DNA from: Aminipila sp051883075
GTDB lineage: Bacteria > Bacillota > Clostridia > Peptostreptococcales > Anaerovoracaceae
Direction: 5' to 3'
DNA length: 8,816 nucleotides
Assembly: GCA_051883075.1 (NCBI GenBank)
Contig: JBJETA010000132.1
Span: 1 to 8,816 of the forward strand
Below are positions 1-6,900 of this stretch, piece by piece (within the stretch, counting starts at the first letter, position 1; each line of letters starts with the position of its first letter). The translations under genes and the position numbers were made by a program. The notes under the pieces are model-generated. The model was not told the DNA's origin. It saw only the letters and a list, made by a program, of their open reading frames with translations, and did not search any database.

Positions 1-780
1 AATGCCACATTCAACGAAATGAGAAGAATTGCCGATCAGGTTTCATCAGGAGCCGACCAGTTCTCAAGTGCTTCACAGGCATTGAGTCTGGGTGCTGTAC
101 AGCAGGCAAGTGCTGTTGAGGGTCTGTCGGAAAAGATAAACGATATAAACAATCAGGTAAAGGAAACTGCACTTCATGCAAACAACGCAAACCAGAAGGC
201 TGAGCAGGTGGGTATGGAAGTAGAAGACAGCAACAGGCAGATGCAGCAGCTTTCAAAAGCAATGGAGGAGATTGCGGAAACTTCAGGCCAGATTGGAAAT
301 ATCATAAAGACAATAGAAGACATCGCATTCCAGACAAATATTCTTGCGTTAAATGCGGCAGTAGAAGCAGCACGAGCAGGAGAAGCAGGAAAAGGCTTTG
401 CCGTAGTTGCTGATGAAGTAAGAAATCTTGCTTCAAAGAGCGGTGAAGCTGCGAAGAATACAACAGTTCTTATAGAAAGCTCGCTTCGCTCGGTAGAAGA
501 GGGAGTTAAATATGCGGAAGTAACTGCAAATTCACTTCAAAGTGTTGTTTCGGGAACTAAGAACATTATTAGTGCTATTGCCGAAATTTCAGAAAAATCT
601 ATTGCAGAATCCAAGTCGCTGGAAGACGTTGCAGAAGGCATAGAACAGATTTCAAATGTAGTCCAGACAAATGCGGCTACAGCTGAAGAAAGTGCAGCAA
701 CAAGTGAAGAGCTTTCCGCACAGGCAATGATTCTGAAAGAAAAAATATCGAAATTTAAGATAAAAGAAGATTTCAATTAA
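1..780 (+). CDS. Methyl-accepting chemotaxis protein, C-terminal signalling domain (5' end outside window)
   Basis: Chemoreceptor that relays ligand binding to the CheA/CheW kinase array at the cell pole. The open frame runs from base 1 without a start, so the 259 residues seen are only the cytoplasmic coiled coil. The sensor, membrane segments and HAMP domain lie upstream of the window. The hallmark hairpin tip lies at about residues 106-146 of the visible part: EDIAFQTN, then ALNAAVEAARAGE, then GKGFAVVADEVRNLA. This region contacts CheA/CheW. Flanking helices are rich in Ala, Glu, Gln and Ser in heptads, with Glu/Gln pairs suited to adaptation methylation (for example near AATAEESAATSEEL at the end). 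There is no C-terminal NWETF-like CheR-binding pentapeptide; the protein ends KFKIKEDFN. The ATG at 19 is an internal Met, not a start. The family assignment is certain; the ligand cannot be told. Confidence 0.96.
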   Translation, partial: NATFNEMRRIADQVSSGADQFSSASQALSLGAVQQASAVEGLSEKINDINNQVKETALHANNANQKAEQVGMEVEDSNRQMQQLSKAMEEIAETSGQIGNIIKTIEDIAFQTNILALNAAVEAARAGEAGKGFAVVADEVRNLASKSGEAAKNTTVLIESSLRSVEEGVKYAEVTANSLQSVVSGTKNIISAIAEISEKSIAESKSLEDVAEGIEQISNVVQTNAATAEESAATSEELSAQAMILKEKISKFKIKEDFN

Positions 781-812
781 TTACTGGCAACCATAAGTGT
801 TGGCTATGAATC

Positions 813-861
813 AAAGGACATAATTCACATGAAAAAATCATGTGGATAATGTCCTTTTTTT
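813..861 (+). terminator. Intrinsic terminator after the chemoreceptor gene
   Basis: A long hairpin begins 33 nt after the chemoreceptor stop. The 5' arm 813-832 pairs with 838-857, giving 20 positions with a single A-A mismatch (822/848) and one G-U pair. The loop is five A's (833-837), and a run of seven T's follows (855-861). On the opposite strand the same hairpin sits 12 nt past the stop of the ANTAR gene, but it is followed only by TTTGATT. It is therefore a strong terminator for the + strand and a plausible weaker one for the convergent operon. Confidence 0.9.
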
Positions 862-872
862 AGTTGCAGAAC

Positions 873-1454
873 TTAATGCTCGTATGTCTTAAGAATTTTT
901 TCCGCTATTTTCTTTTTTGATATACGTCTGTCCATGGCTTGCTGTTCAATATATTTGTGAGCTTGATCTTCAGACATATTTAAATATTTTACGAGAACCC
1001 ACTTAGCTCTGTTTACAAGTTTGATTTGTTCAATTTGTACATGAAGCTTTGTGTTTTCTTCGGAGATATGGGACACCCTGTTTTTGGAGAGGATAGCAAA
1101 TTTTATAGCCTGATTTAATACAAGTCTTGAAACGGGCTTTGATGCTACAATAATGCCATGTCCTTCAAGTCTTTCTGCAAGAGATTCAATTTCTTTATTC
1201 TTTAAAAGGGCGATTACTCCTGAAGCTGTTGTCTGAGTGCATTCAATGGCAAAGGAGGCATCAGTGTGGGAGTCGATTGGATAATTGATCATAATAATAT
1301 CATAAGCAGAGGCTGCAAGCTTTTCTTTTGCATCTGGGGCACCTAAAGCCACATCAATAATCTTGTCATTGCTGCTTTTTAGATAATCTATTAATGCGTT
1401 CTTTGCTTTTGTGTCGCGAGTTACAAACAATATTCTGTTCAGAAGAATCACCAC
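873..1454 (-). CDS. ANTAR-domain RNA-binding regulator with pseudo-receiver (NitR-like), second gene of the glutamine synthetase operon
   Basis: Predicted transcription antiterminator of 193 residues (189 if it starts at the CTG at 1442). Residues 6-120 look like a response-regulator receiver: beta1 RILFVTRD, beta3 YDIIMINYP and the conserved Lys in VASKP (K106). However, the Asp that would be phosphorylated at the end of beta3 is Asn57, so it is a pseudo-receiver. A coiled segment (about 128-146) leads into an ANTAR domain (about 142-190) with the family's typical A-K pair in VNRAKWVL, then SEDQAHKYIEQQAMDRR and KKKIAEKIL. ANTAR domains bind paired RNA hairpins and prevent terminator formation. 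The gene follows the glutamine synthetase by 16 bp, so it is co-transcribed, and it faces the GOGAT genes across the divergent promoter region. Regulation of nitrogen assimilation is inferred from this context. Clostridial NitR is the likely relative, but I do not assign the symbol. The GTG at 1454 has no properly spaced Shine-Dalgarno. Confidence 0.9.
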   Translation of the reverse strand: MVILLNRILFVTRDTKAKNALIDYLKSSNDKIIDVALGAPDAKEKLAASAYDIIMINYPIDSHTDASFAIECTQTTASGVIALLKNKEIESLAERLEGHGIIVASKPVSRLVLNQAIKFAILSKNRVSHISEENTKLHVQIEQIKLVNRAKWVLVKYLNMSEDQAHKYIEQQAMDRRISKKKIAEKILKTYEH

Positions 1455-1458
1455 CTTT
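1440..1458 (-). promoter_or_regulatory. Ribosome binding site of the ANTAR gene, pointing to a CTG start at 1442
   Basis: Read on the minus strand, AAAGGTGGTGATT (1458 to 1446) is a near-perfect match to the extended Shine-Dalgarno AAAGGAGGTGATC. It overlaps both GTG codons (1454 and 1451), so neither can use it at normal spacing. Eight bases after the GGTGG core comes CTG (1442-1440), which would give a protein starting M-NRILFVTRD, a usual receiver N-terminus. An unusual CTG start is therefore the best-spaced choice. Confidence 0.5.
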
Positions 1459-1470
1459 AAACGTACTTAA

Positions 1471-3558
1471 TTAACCGAATAACAAATCACCATAAGTTGG
1501 TATAGGCCAGAACTGAGATGAAGTTTTAGTTTCCAGCTCATCTGCAACTGCACGTATTTCGTTCATTGCAGGTATTATTTTTTTATTGAAGAATAATGCC
1601 GCTTCATGGGTATCTTCAATAGTGTTTACCTCAAGAAGGCTTGAATCCAAATCGGAAGTCTTTTTGAACAGACAGTCGCATGCAGATGAAAGATCTGAAA
1701 TCAGAGAAGATTCCATTTCAAAAGATGCTCCGGGACAAGCAGCCTTTTTGCTGATAACTGTATCTGATAAGGACTTGATGTATGCGTTTACTGCAGGAAG
1801 AATATCCTTAGAAATCATATCTACCATAGTAAGTGCTTCAATATTTAGCAGCTTGCAGTATTCGTCGTAGGATATTTCCAGTCTTGCAAATAATTCTGCT
1901 TCTGAGAAAATACCATGCTTTTTAAATAAATCAATATTTTTCTGTTCGACAAACAAAGGGTAAGCTTCAATAGCGGACTTGAGGTTTAGAAGACCTCTTG
2001 CTTCAGCTTCTTTGACCCATTCTTCCGCATAGTTGTTTCCGTTGAAAACAATTCTGCCATGCTTCTTGTAAACATCTTTTACCAGATTGTAAACGGCTGT
2101 TTCCATATCAGCAGCTCCTTCAAGAATTTCTGCAAACTGACTTAGTTCTTCAGCAACAATAGTATTTAGAATATATGAAGGACAGGATACGGAAGTACTT
2201 GAACCGGGCATTCGGAATTCAAATCTGTTTCCTGTGAATGCGAATGGAGACGTTCTGTTTCTGTCAGTTGTATCCTTTTTAAAATCAGGAAGAACCTGAA
2301 CACCTATATCCATCTTTCTGCTCTTTTCAGGAACTTCTCTTTTTCCTTCGGCAATTGCATCAAGAACTTCTTTCAAATCATCACCAAGGAACATTGAAAT
2401 GATTGCAGGAGGTGCTTCATTTCCACCAAGACGATGATCGTTGCTTGGACTTGCAACGGAAATTCTCAACAAATCCTGATATTCATCAACTGCCTTTATT
2501 ACAGCACTTAAAAATACAAGGAACTGAAGATTTTTAATTGGTTTTTTGCCGGGTTTAAGCAGGTTTTCACCACTGTCGGTTGAAATAGACCAGTTGATAT
2601 GCTTTCCACTTCCGTTTATTCCTGCAAATGGTTTTTCATGAAGAAGACAGACAAGACCATGTTTTTTTGCTATTTTCTTCATTAATTCCATGGTAAGCTG
2701 ATTGTGATCGGCTGCAACGTTTGAACTTGAGAAAATTGGAGCCAGTTCATGTTGTGAAGGAGCCACTTCATTGTGTTCAGTATTGGCAAGAACACCAAGT
2801 TTCCAAAGTTCTTCATCCAATTCCATCATATATTCGTTTACCTTTGACTTAATTGCGCCAAAGTAATGGTCGTCAAGCTCCTGTCTTTTTGGAGGCTTTG
2901 CTCCAAGAAGAGTTCTGCCACAGTAAATCAGATCCTTACGCTTGTCATATAATTCCTTTGAAATAAGGAAATATTCCTGTTCCGGACCAACTGAAGTTGT
3001 AACCTTGTTAACTTCTGTATTCCCCAGAATTGAAAGAATCTTGACAGCTTCCTTGCTTATTGCTTCCATTGAACGAAGAAGCGGGGTTTTCTTGTCAAGA
3101 GCCTCTCCGCCATAAGAACAGAAAGCAGTAGGAATGCAAAGTGTATTTTCTTTGATAAAAGCATAGGAACTGGGATCCCAGTTTGTATATCCTCTGGCTT
3201 CGAAGGTAGCTCTTAAGCCTCCTGAAGGAAAGCTTGAAGCATCCGGCTCACCTTTTATAAGCTCCTTGCCGGAAAAGTTCATGACTACGCCACCACCATC
3301 AGTAGGGGAAATAAAACTATCATGTTTTTCGGCAGTGATTCCGGTCATAGGCTGGAACCAATGAGTAAAATGTGTTGCCCCGTTTTCCAAAGCCCAGTCT
3401 TTCATTGCACTTGCAATTACATTTGCAGTTTCAAGGGACAGAGGCGCATCCTTTTCGATATGGGACTTAAGAGCCTTGTATGTATCTTTAGGTAGTTTTT
3501 CTCTCATAACTTCATCATTAAAAACTTTTGTACCAAATATTTCTGAAATTCTGTTCAT
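1471..3558 (-). CDS. glnN: Glutamine synthetase type III (GSIII)
   Basis: ATP-dependent ligation of ammonium to glutamate, giving glutamine, in the cytoplasm; the first step of the GS/GOGAT cycle. At 695 residues it has the size of the large GSIII family (about 700), not GSI/GSII (350-470). Visible motifs in order: N-terminal GSIII region with HWFQPMTG (about 66-73) and GELR-like SGGLRATFEARGYTNWDP (about 112-129); metal-binding GPEQEYF (191-197); EHNEVAPSQHELAP (261-274); ATP/glutamate-site NGSGKH (315-320); SNDHRLGGNEAPPA (372-385); and DRNRTSPFAFTGNRFEFR (432-449). The C-terminal third (500-695) is the GSIII-specific helical region ending SSQFWPIPTYGDLLFG. The ATG start is supported by AGGAGG at 3573-3568, 9 nt upstream. 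It is transcribed from the promoter at 3738-3710 through a leader containing a terminator, divergently from gltB and together with the downstream ANTAR gene. The symbol is also written glnA in many clostridia. Confidence 0.97.
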   Translation of the reverse strand: MNRISEIFGTKVFNDEVMREKLPKDTYKALKSHIEKDAPLSLETANVIASAMKDWALENGATHFTHWFQPMTGITAEKHDSFISPTDGGGVVMNFSGKELIKGEPDASSFPSGGLRATFEARGYTNWDPSSYAFIKENTLCIPTAFCSYGGEALDKKTPLLRSMEAISKEAVKILSILGNTEVNKVTTSVGPEQEYFLISKELYDKRKDLIYCGRTLLGAKPPKRQELDDHYFGAIKSKVNEYMMELDEELWKLGVLANTEHNEVAPSQHELAPIFSSSNVAADHNQLTMELMKKIAKKHGLVCLLHEKPFAGINGSGKHINWSISTDSGENLLKPGKKPIKNLQFLVFLSAVIKAVDEYQDLLRISVASPSNDHRLGGNEAPPAIISMFLGDDLKEVLDAIAEGKREVPEKSRKMDIGVQVLPDFKKDTTDRNRTSPFAFTGNRFEFRMPGSSTSVSCPSYILNTIVAEELSQFAEILEGAADMETAVYNLVKDVYKKHGRIVFNGNNYAEEWVKEAEARGLLNLKSAIEAYPLFVEQKNIDLFKKHGIFSEAELFARLEISYDEYCKLLNIEALTMVDMISKDILPAVNAYIKSLSDTVISKKAACPGASFEMESSLISDLSSACDCLFKKTSDLDSSLLEVNTIEDTHEAALFFNKKIIPAMNEIRAVADELETKTSSQFWPIPTYGDLLFG

Positions 3559-3591
3559 GTCTTTTTCCCTCCTGTCAGAATCAAATATAAA

Positions 3592-3684
3592 TTAATTGTG
3601 AATTATTTTTGCTAATACAGATGATTGGACCTCTTTGTCCGAAGAATAAATTAAAAAGGCACTACGAGCAAGTTTAAAACTCAT
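3592..3684 (-). CDS. Possible 30-codon leader ORF in the glnN 5' UTR
   Basis: An open frame of 30 codons starts at the ATG at 3684-3682 and would encode MSFKLARSAFLIYSSDKEVQ followed by SSVLAKIIHN. It ends 33 nt before the glnN start. The ATG lies in the 5' arm of the leader terminator, and its early codons cover the loop and 3' arm. A weak Shine-Dalgarno-like AAAGG sits only 4 nt upstream. The peptide has a mixed, protein-like composition and no run of a regulatory amino acid. It could be a translated leader peptide or a chance frame; I do not recognise a family. Confidence 0.3.
   Translation of the reverse strand: MSFKLARSAFLIYSSDKEVQSSVLAKIIHN
3627..3640 (-). promoter_or_regulatory. Hexaloop hairpin, candidate ANTAR-binding element
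   Basis: In the glnN transcript GGAC (3640-3637) and GTCC (3630-3627) form a perfect 4-bp stem closing the six-base loop AAAGAG. The loop has A at position 1 and G at position 4, the two bases known to be conserved in ANTAR target loops. It lies 12 nt beyond the T-run of the leader terminator. Confidence 0.4.
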
Positions 3685-3693
3685 AGCGCCTTT
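3653..3693 (-). terminator. Intrinsic terminator (attenuator) in the glnN leader
   Basis: In the minus-strand transcript the arm AAAGGCGCTATGAG (3693-3680) pairs with CTCGTAGTGCCTTT (3668-3655). That is 14 continuous pairs including two G-U, around an 11-nt loop (3679-3669). T's run 3657-3653, then AATTTATT. It lies between the glnN promoter and the glnN start, beginning about 10 nt after the predicted transcription start. It should therefore stop most transcripts unless its formation is prevented, which is the arrangement expected for control by antitermination. Confidence 0.8.
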
Positions 3694-3696
3694 GCT
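3685..3696 (-). promoter_or_regulatory. Hexaloop hairpin overlapping the terminator 5' arm, candidate ANTAR antiterminator element
   Basis: AGC (3696-3694) and GCT (3687-3685) can close the six-base loop AAAGGC, again with A at position 1 and G at position 4. Its loop and 3' stem are part of the terminator 5' arm (3693-3680), so the two folds exclude each other, as expected for an ANTAR P2-type hairpin. The stem has only three pairs and would need protein binding to hold. An alternative GCTT/AGGC stem in the same place gives loop AAGCAA, which lacks G at position 4. Confidence 0.35.
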
Positions 3697-3709
3697 TAAG
3701 CATGATATG

Positions 3710-3738
3710 AGTATACACACATAAAAAAATGCTGTCAA
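3710..3738 (-). promoter_or_regulatory. SigA-type promoter of the glnN-ANTAR operon
   Basis: Minus strand: TTGACA (3738-3733), a 17-bp spacer, then TATACT (3715-3710). The -35 is a perfect consensus and the -10 matches at 5 of 6 bases. The predicted start is near 3703, giving a leader of about 145 nt. T/A tracts lie just upstream of the -35 and could act as an UP element. Confidence 0.85.
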
Positions 3739-3809
3739 TAGCTTTTTTAAAAAAATTGTGTATTTGCATAAAAAAACGATAAAAATTTTGAATAAATATA
3801 CAAAAAACC
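3739..3809. promoter_or_regulatory. A/T-tract spacer between the divergent promoters
   Basis: These 71 bp separate the two -35 boxes and are almost pure A/T. They include a T6A7 block (3743-3755) and further A-runs. The region sits where UP elements for both promoters would lie, and the tracts suggest bent DNA. I see no clear GlnR/TnrA-type TGTNA-N7-TNACA operator in it. Confidence 0.35.
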
Positions 3810-3838
3810 TTGACCTCACTTAAAAATAGGGGTAAAAT
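3810..3838 (+). promoter_or_regulatory. SigA-type promoter of gltB-gltD
   Basis: TTGACC (3810-3815), a 17-bp spacer and TAAAAT (3833-3838), each one base from consensus. The predicted start is near 3845, giving a leader of about 148 nt, nearly the same length as that of the divergent glnN transcript. Confidence 0.75.
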
Positions 3839-3846
3839 AACAAATA

Positions 3847-3900
3847 TTTTTATGAATTATCAGACAAATCACGAAGAAAAATTCGGGAAATTCATAAAAA
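3847..3900 (+). other. Inverted repeat / stem-loop at the 5' end of the gltB leader
   Basis: TTTTTATGAATT (3847-3858) is perfectly complementary to AATTCATAAAAA (3889-3900), forming a 12-bp A/U-rich stem that starts almost at the predicted transcription start. The 30-nt interior holds a second small hairpin, CGAA (3872-3875) with TTCG (3882-3885), loop GAAAAA. GAATT (3854-3858) could instead pair with AATTC (3880-3884), so two alternative folds are possible. There is no T-run typical of a terminator after it. Confidence 0.45.
3855..3869 (+). promoter_or_regulatory. CodY-like box just downstream of the gltB transcription start
   Basis: AATTATCAGACAAAT matches the CodY consensus AATTTTCWGAAAATT at 12 of 15 positions, including the central TCWGA. 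It lies about +10 to +25 from the predicted start, where binding would block transcription. In DNA this AT-rich, chance matches of this quality are not rare. Confidence 0.3.
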
Positions 3901-3976
3901 ATAGGTTTGATATGAGGTTATAAAGTTTATGTGAATATATATTAAATATTTTTAATTTGAGTTCACAGATTAAATT

Positions 3977-3992
3977 AGAAAGGATGATCAAA
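3977..3992 (+). promoter_or_regulatory. gltB: Ribosome binding site of gltB, deciding the start
   Basis: AGAAAGGATGATC (3977-3989) places AAAGGA 8 nt before the ATG at 3993. The in-frame TTG at 3957 has no Shine-Dalgarno, and the ATG at 3984 lies inside this site, so 3993 is the start. Confidence 0.85.
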
Positions 3993-6900
3993 ATGAGTGT
4001 AGGCAGTCTATATTGTAAATCAATGGAGCATGATAACTGCGGTATAGGTGCAGTTATCAACATAAAGGGAATACAGACTCATGCAAATGTTGCCGATGCA
4101 CTGACTATAGTGGAAAGACTGGAACACAGAGCCGGTAAGGATGCTTCCGGACAAACCGGTGATGGCGTTGGAATCATGGTACAGATTCCACATGAGTTTT
4201 TTTTAAAAAGATTAGATGAACTTGAGGAAAAGCTTGAAAAAAATATTCCAAGAGGTGAAGATTTTGCGGTTGGTATGTTTTTCTTTCCCCAGGAGGAGCT
4301 GGTAAGGAACCAGATTAAGAAAAGGTTTGAGGTAATAGTCAGAAAAGAAGGACTAAATTTTATTGGCTGGAGAAAGGTTCCCACAAATGATACGGTTCTT
4401 GGAAAGAGGGCTCTTGATTGTAAACCGGCAATTTATCAGGCCTTTGTGGGACGATCGAGAGCAATTAAGCCAGGCTTTGAATTTGATAAGAAGCTGTACG
4501 TTACAAGAAGGGTATTTGAAAACAGTCTTGGGGATGATTCCGGCGTATATGTCTGCTCTCTTTCAAGCAGAACAATGGTATATAAAGGAATGTTCCTTGT
4601 AAATCAGTTGCGTGATTTTTATCTGGATTTACAAAATGAGGAATTTGTTTCCGCAATTTCAGTTGTTCATTCCAGATTTTCCACAAATACAATGCCATCA
4701 TGGGAAAAAGCTCATCCAAACAGGTATATTGTTCATAACGGGGAAATCAATACAATTAGAGGAAATGTAAATAAAATGCTTTCAAGAGAGGAAAATATGA
4801 ATTCTGAAAATCTGCAGCAGGATCTTTTCAGAATACTTCCTGTAGTACCAAAATGGGGATCTGATTCAGCTATGCTTGACAACACACTGGAGTTTTTGTA
4901 TATGTCAGGAATGGATTTCCCGAAAGCAGTCATGCTTTGTATTCCTGAGCCTTGGACAAATGATAGAAGTATGAGTCAAAGAAAGAAGGATTTTTACCAA
5001 TATCATGCAACCATGATGGAACCTTGGGATGGACCGGCTTCAATTGTCTTTACTGATGGAGACGTTGCAGGGGCCGTTCTTGACAGAAACGGATTAAGAC
5101 CTTCCAGATATTATGTGACCAAAGATAACAATATTGTTCTTTCATCAGAAGTGGGAGTTTTAGATATTCCTGCAGAGCAAATTAAGTCAAAGGAAAGACT
5201 AATGCCGGGAAAAATGCTTTTAGTGGATACAAAAAAAGGACGTATTATTCCGGATGAGGAAATAAAAGAATACTATGCAGGTGAGCAGCCTTATGGAGAA
5301 TGGCTTGCAAATAATCTGATTCATCTCGATGAACTTCAGGTTCCAAATCAAAGGGTTCCTGTATACAAGGATGACGAACTTAAGAGGATGCAAAAAGCCT
5401 TTGGATACTCATATGAAGATGTGATGAATTATATCAGACCGCTTGCATTAAACGGGATTGAGCCTGTTATATCAATGGGCGCTGACACACCGCTTGCTGT
5501 GTTATCAAAGAAACAAACATTGCTGTTTGATTACTTTAAGCAGTTATTTGCACAGGTAACAAATCCTCCTATTGATGCAATAAGGGAGGAGATAGTAACA
5601 TCTACAAATATTTATTTGGGGAAAGATGGTAATTTATTGAAGGATGGTCCTGAAAACTGCAGAACTTTAAGCATAAGAAATCCTATTCTTACAAATACGG
5701 ATTTTATGAAAATAAAGAATATGAAAACTGAAGGAATCAAGGTGGCAACTGTTCCGATTACGTTTTACAAGGGTACGTCGCTTAAAAAAGCCGTTGAGAA
5801 TCTATACATACAGATTGACAGAAATCTTAGAGATGGGGCAAGCATTATTATCCTGTCAGACAGAGATGTGGATGAGTATAAGGTAGCTATTCCATCACTT
5901 CTTGCTGTTTCAGCCGTTCAGCAGTATCTGGTGCGAACAAGAAAACGTATGTCATTGTCACTGATTCTTGAAACCGGAGAGCCAAGAGAGGTTCATCATT
6001 TTGCGGCCCTTTTAGGATATGGTGCAAGTGCCATAAATCCATATCTGGCTCAGGATACGATTAAGCAGATGATAGAGGAGAATATTCTTGAAAAGGATTA
6101 TTATACAGCGGTAAATGATTATATGGAGGGAATACTTCACGGAATCGTAAAGATTGCTTCTAAAATGGGTATTTCCACTATTCAGTCGTATCAGGGGGCG
6201 CAGATTTTTGAAGCAGTTGGAATAAATAAAGAAACCATTGATAAGTATTTTACAAATACAATAAGCAGAGTTGGCGGAATAGGAATTGATGAAATAGAAA
6301 AAGAAATCAACGAAAGACATTCTCTTGCTTTTGATTCGCTTGGATTAAATGAGGATATAGAGCTTGACAGCAGTGGTACACATAAAATGAGAAGCGGCAA
6401 GGAAGAACATCTGTACAACCCTCAGACAATACACATGCTTCAGCAAGCCACAAAAACCGGAGATTATTCCTTGTTTAAAGCATATAGTGATAAGTTGAAT
6501 AAAGAAATGGGAGCATCACATTTAAGAAGCATGATGGACTTTGATTTTAAGAATGCTTCTATAGATATTTCTGAAGTTGAAAGTGTTGATTCTATCGTAA
6601 AGAGGTTTAAAACCGGGGCAATGTCGTATGGTTCCATCTCAAAAGAAGCCCATGAAACTATGGCTATTGCTATGAACAGACTGAATGGTAAGTCAAATAG
6701 CGGAGAGGGTGGAGAAGAACCGGAAAGATTTGAAATAGATGAAAATGGAAATAACAGATGCAGTAAAATCAAACAGGTTGCTTCAGGCAGATTTGGAGTT
6801 ACATCGGAATATCTTGTACATGCCGAAGAAATACAGATTAAAATGGCACAGGGAGCAAAGCCGGGGGAAGGCGGTCAGCTTCCTGCAGATAAAGTATATC

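Noticed and set aside
3596..3618. TGTGA...TAATACA as a GlnR/TnrA operator near the glnN ribosome binding site
   Set aside because: The half-sites are too far apart (23 bp overall instead of 17) and lie downstream of the promoter within the leader.
3852..3923. A 23-codon ORF (ATG at 3852 to TAA at 3921) in the gltB leader, a possible counterpart to the glnN leader ORF
   Set aside because: It starts only about 7 nt after the predicted transcription start and has no Shine-Dalgarno sequence. Its start lies in the paired arm of the inverted repeat. There is too little to call it coding.
3931..3966. GTGAA/TTCAC and ATTAAA/TTTAAT nested inverted repeats before the gltB ribosome binding site
   Set aside because: Almost entirely A/T pairs with an internal loop, no T-run positioned for termination, and it does not cover the Shine-Dalgarno sequence. 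Likely a by-product of base composition.
3957..3992. N-terminal extension of GltB from the TTG at 3957
   Set aside because: There is no ribosome binding site before the TTG, whereas a good one precedes the ATG at 3993. The family's propeptide is short and fits the 3993 start.
6012..6320. Long open frames antisense to gltB (also 4079-4384, 6464-6772 and 7995-8330)
   Set aside because: They lie wholly inside a well-conserved gltB coding region, lack ribosome binding sites and have low-complexity or Cys/Ser/Ile-rich products typical of shadow frames.
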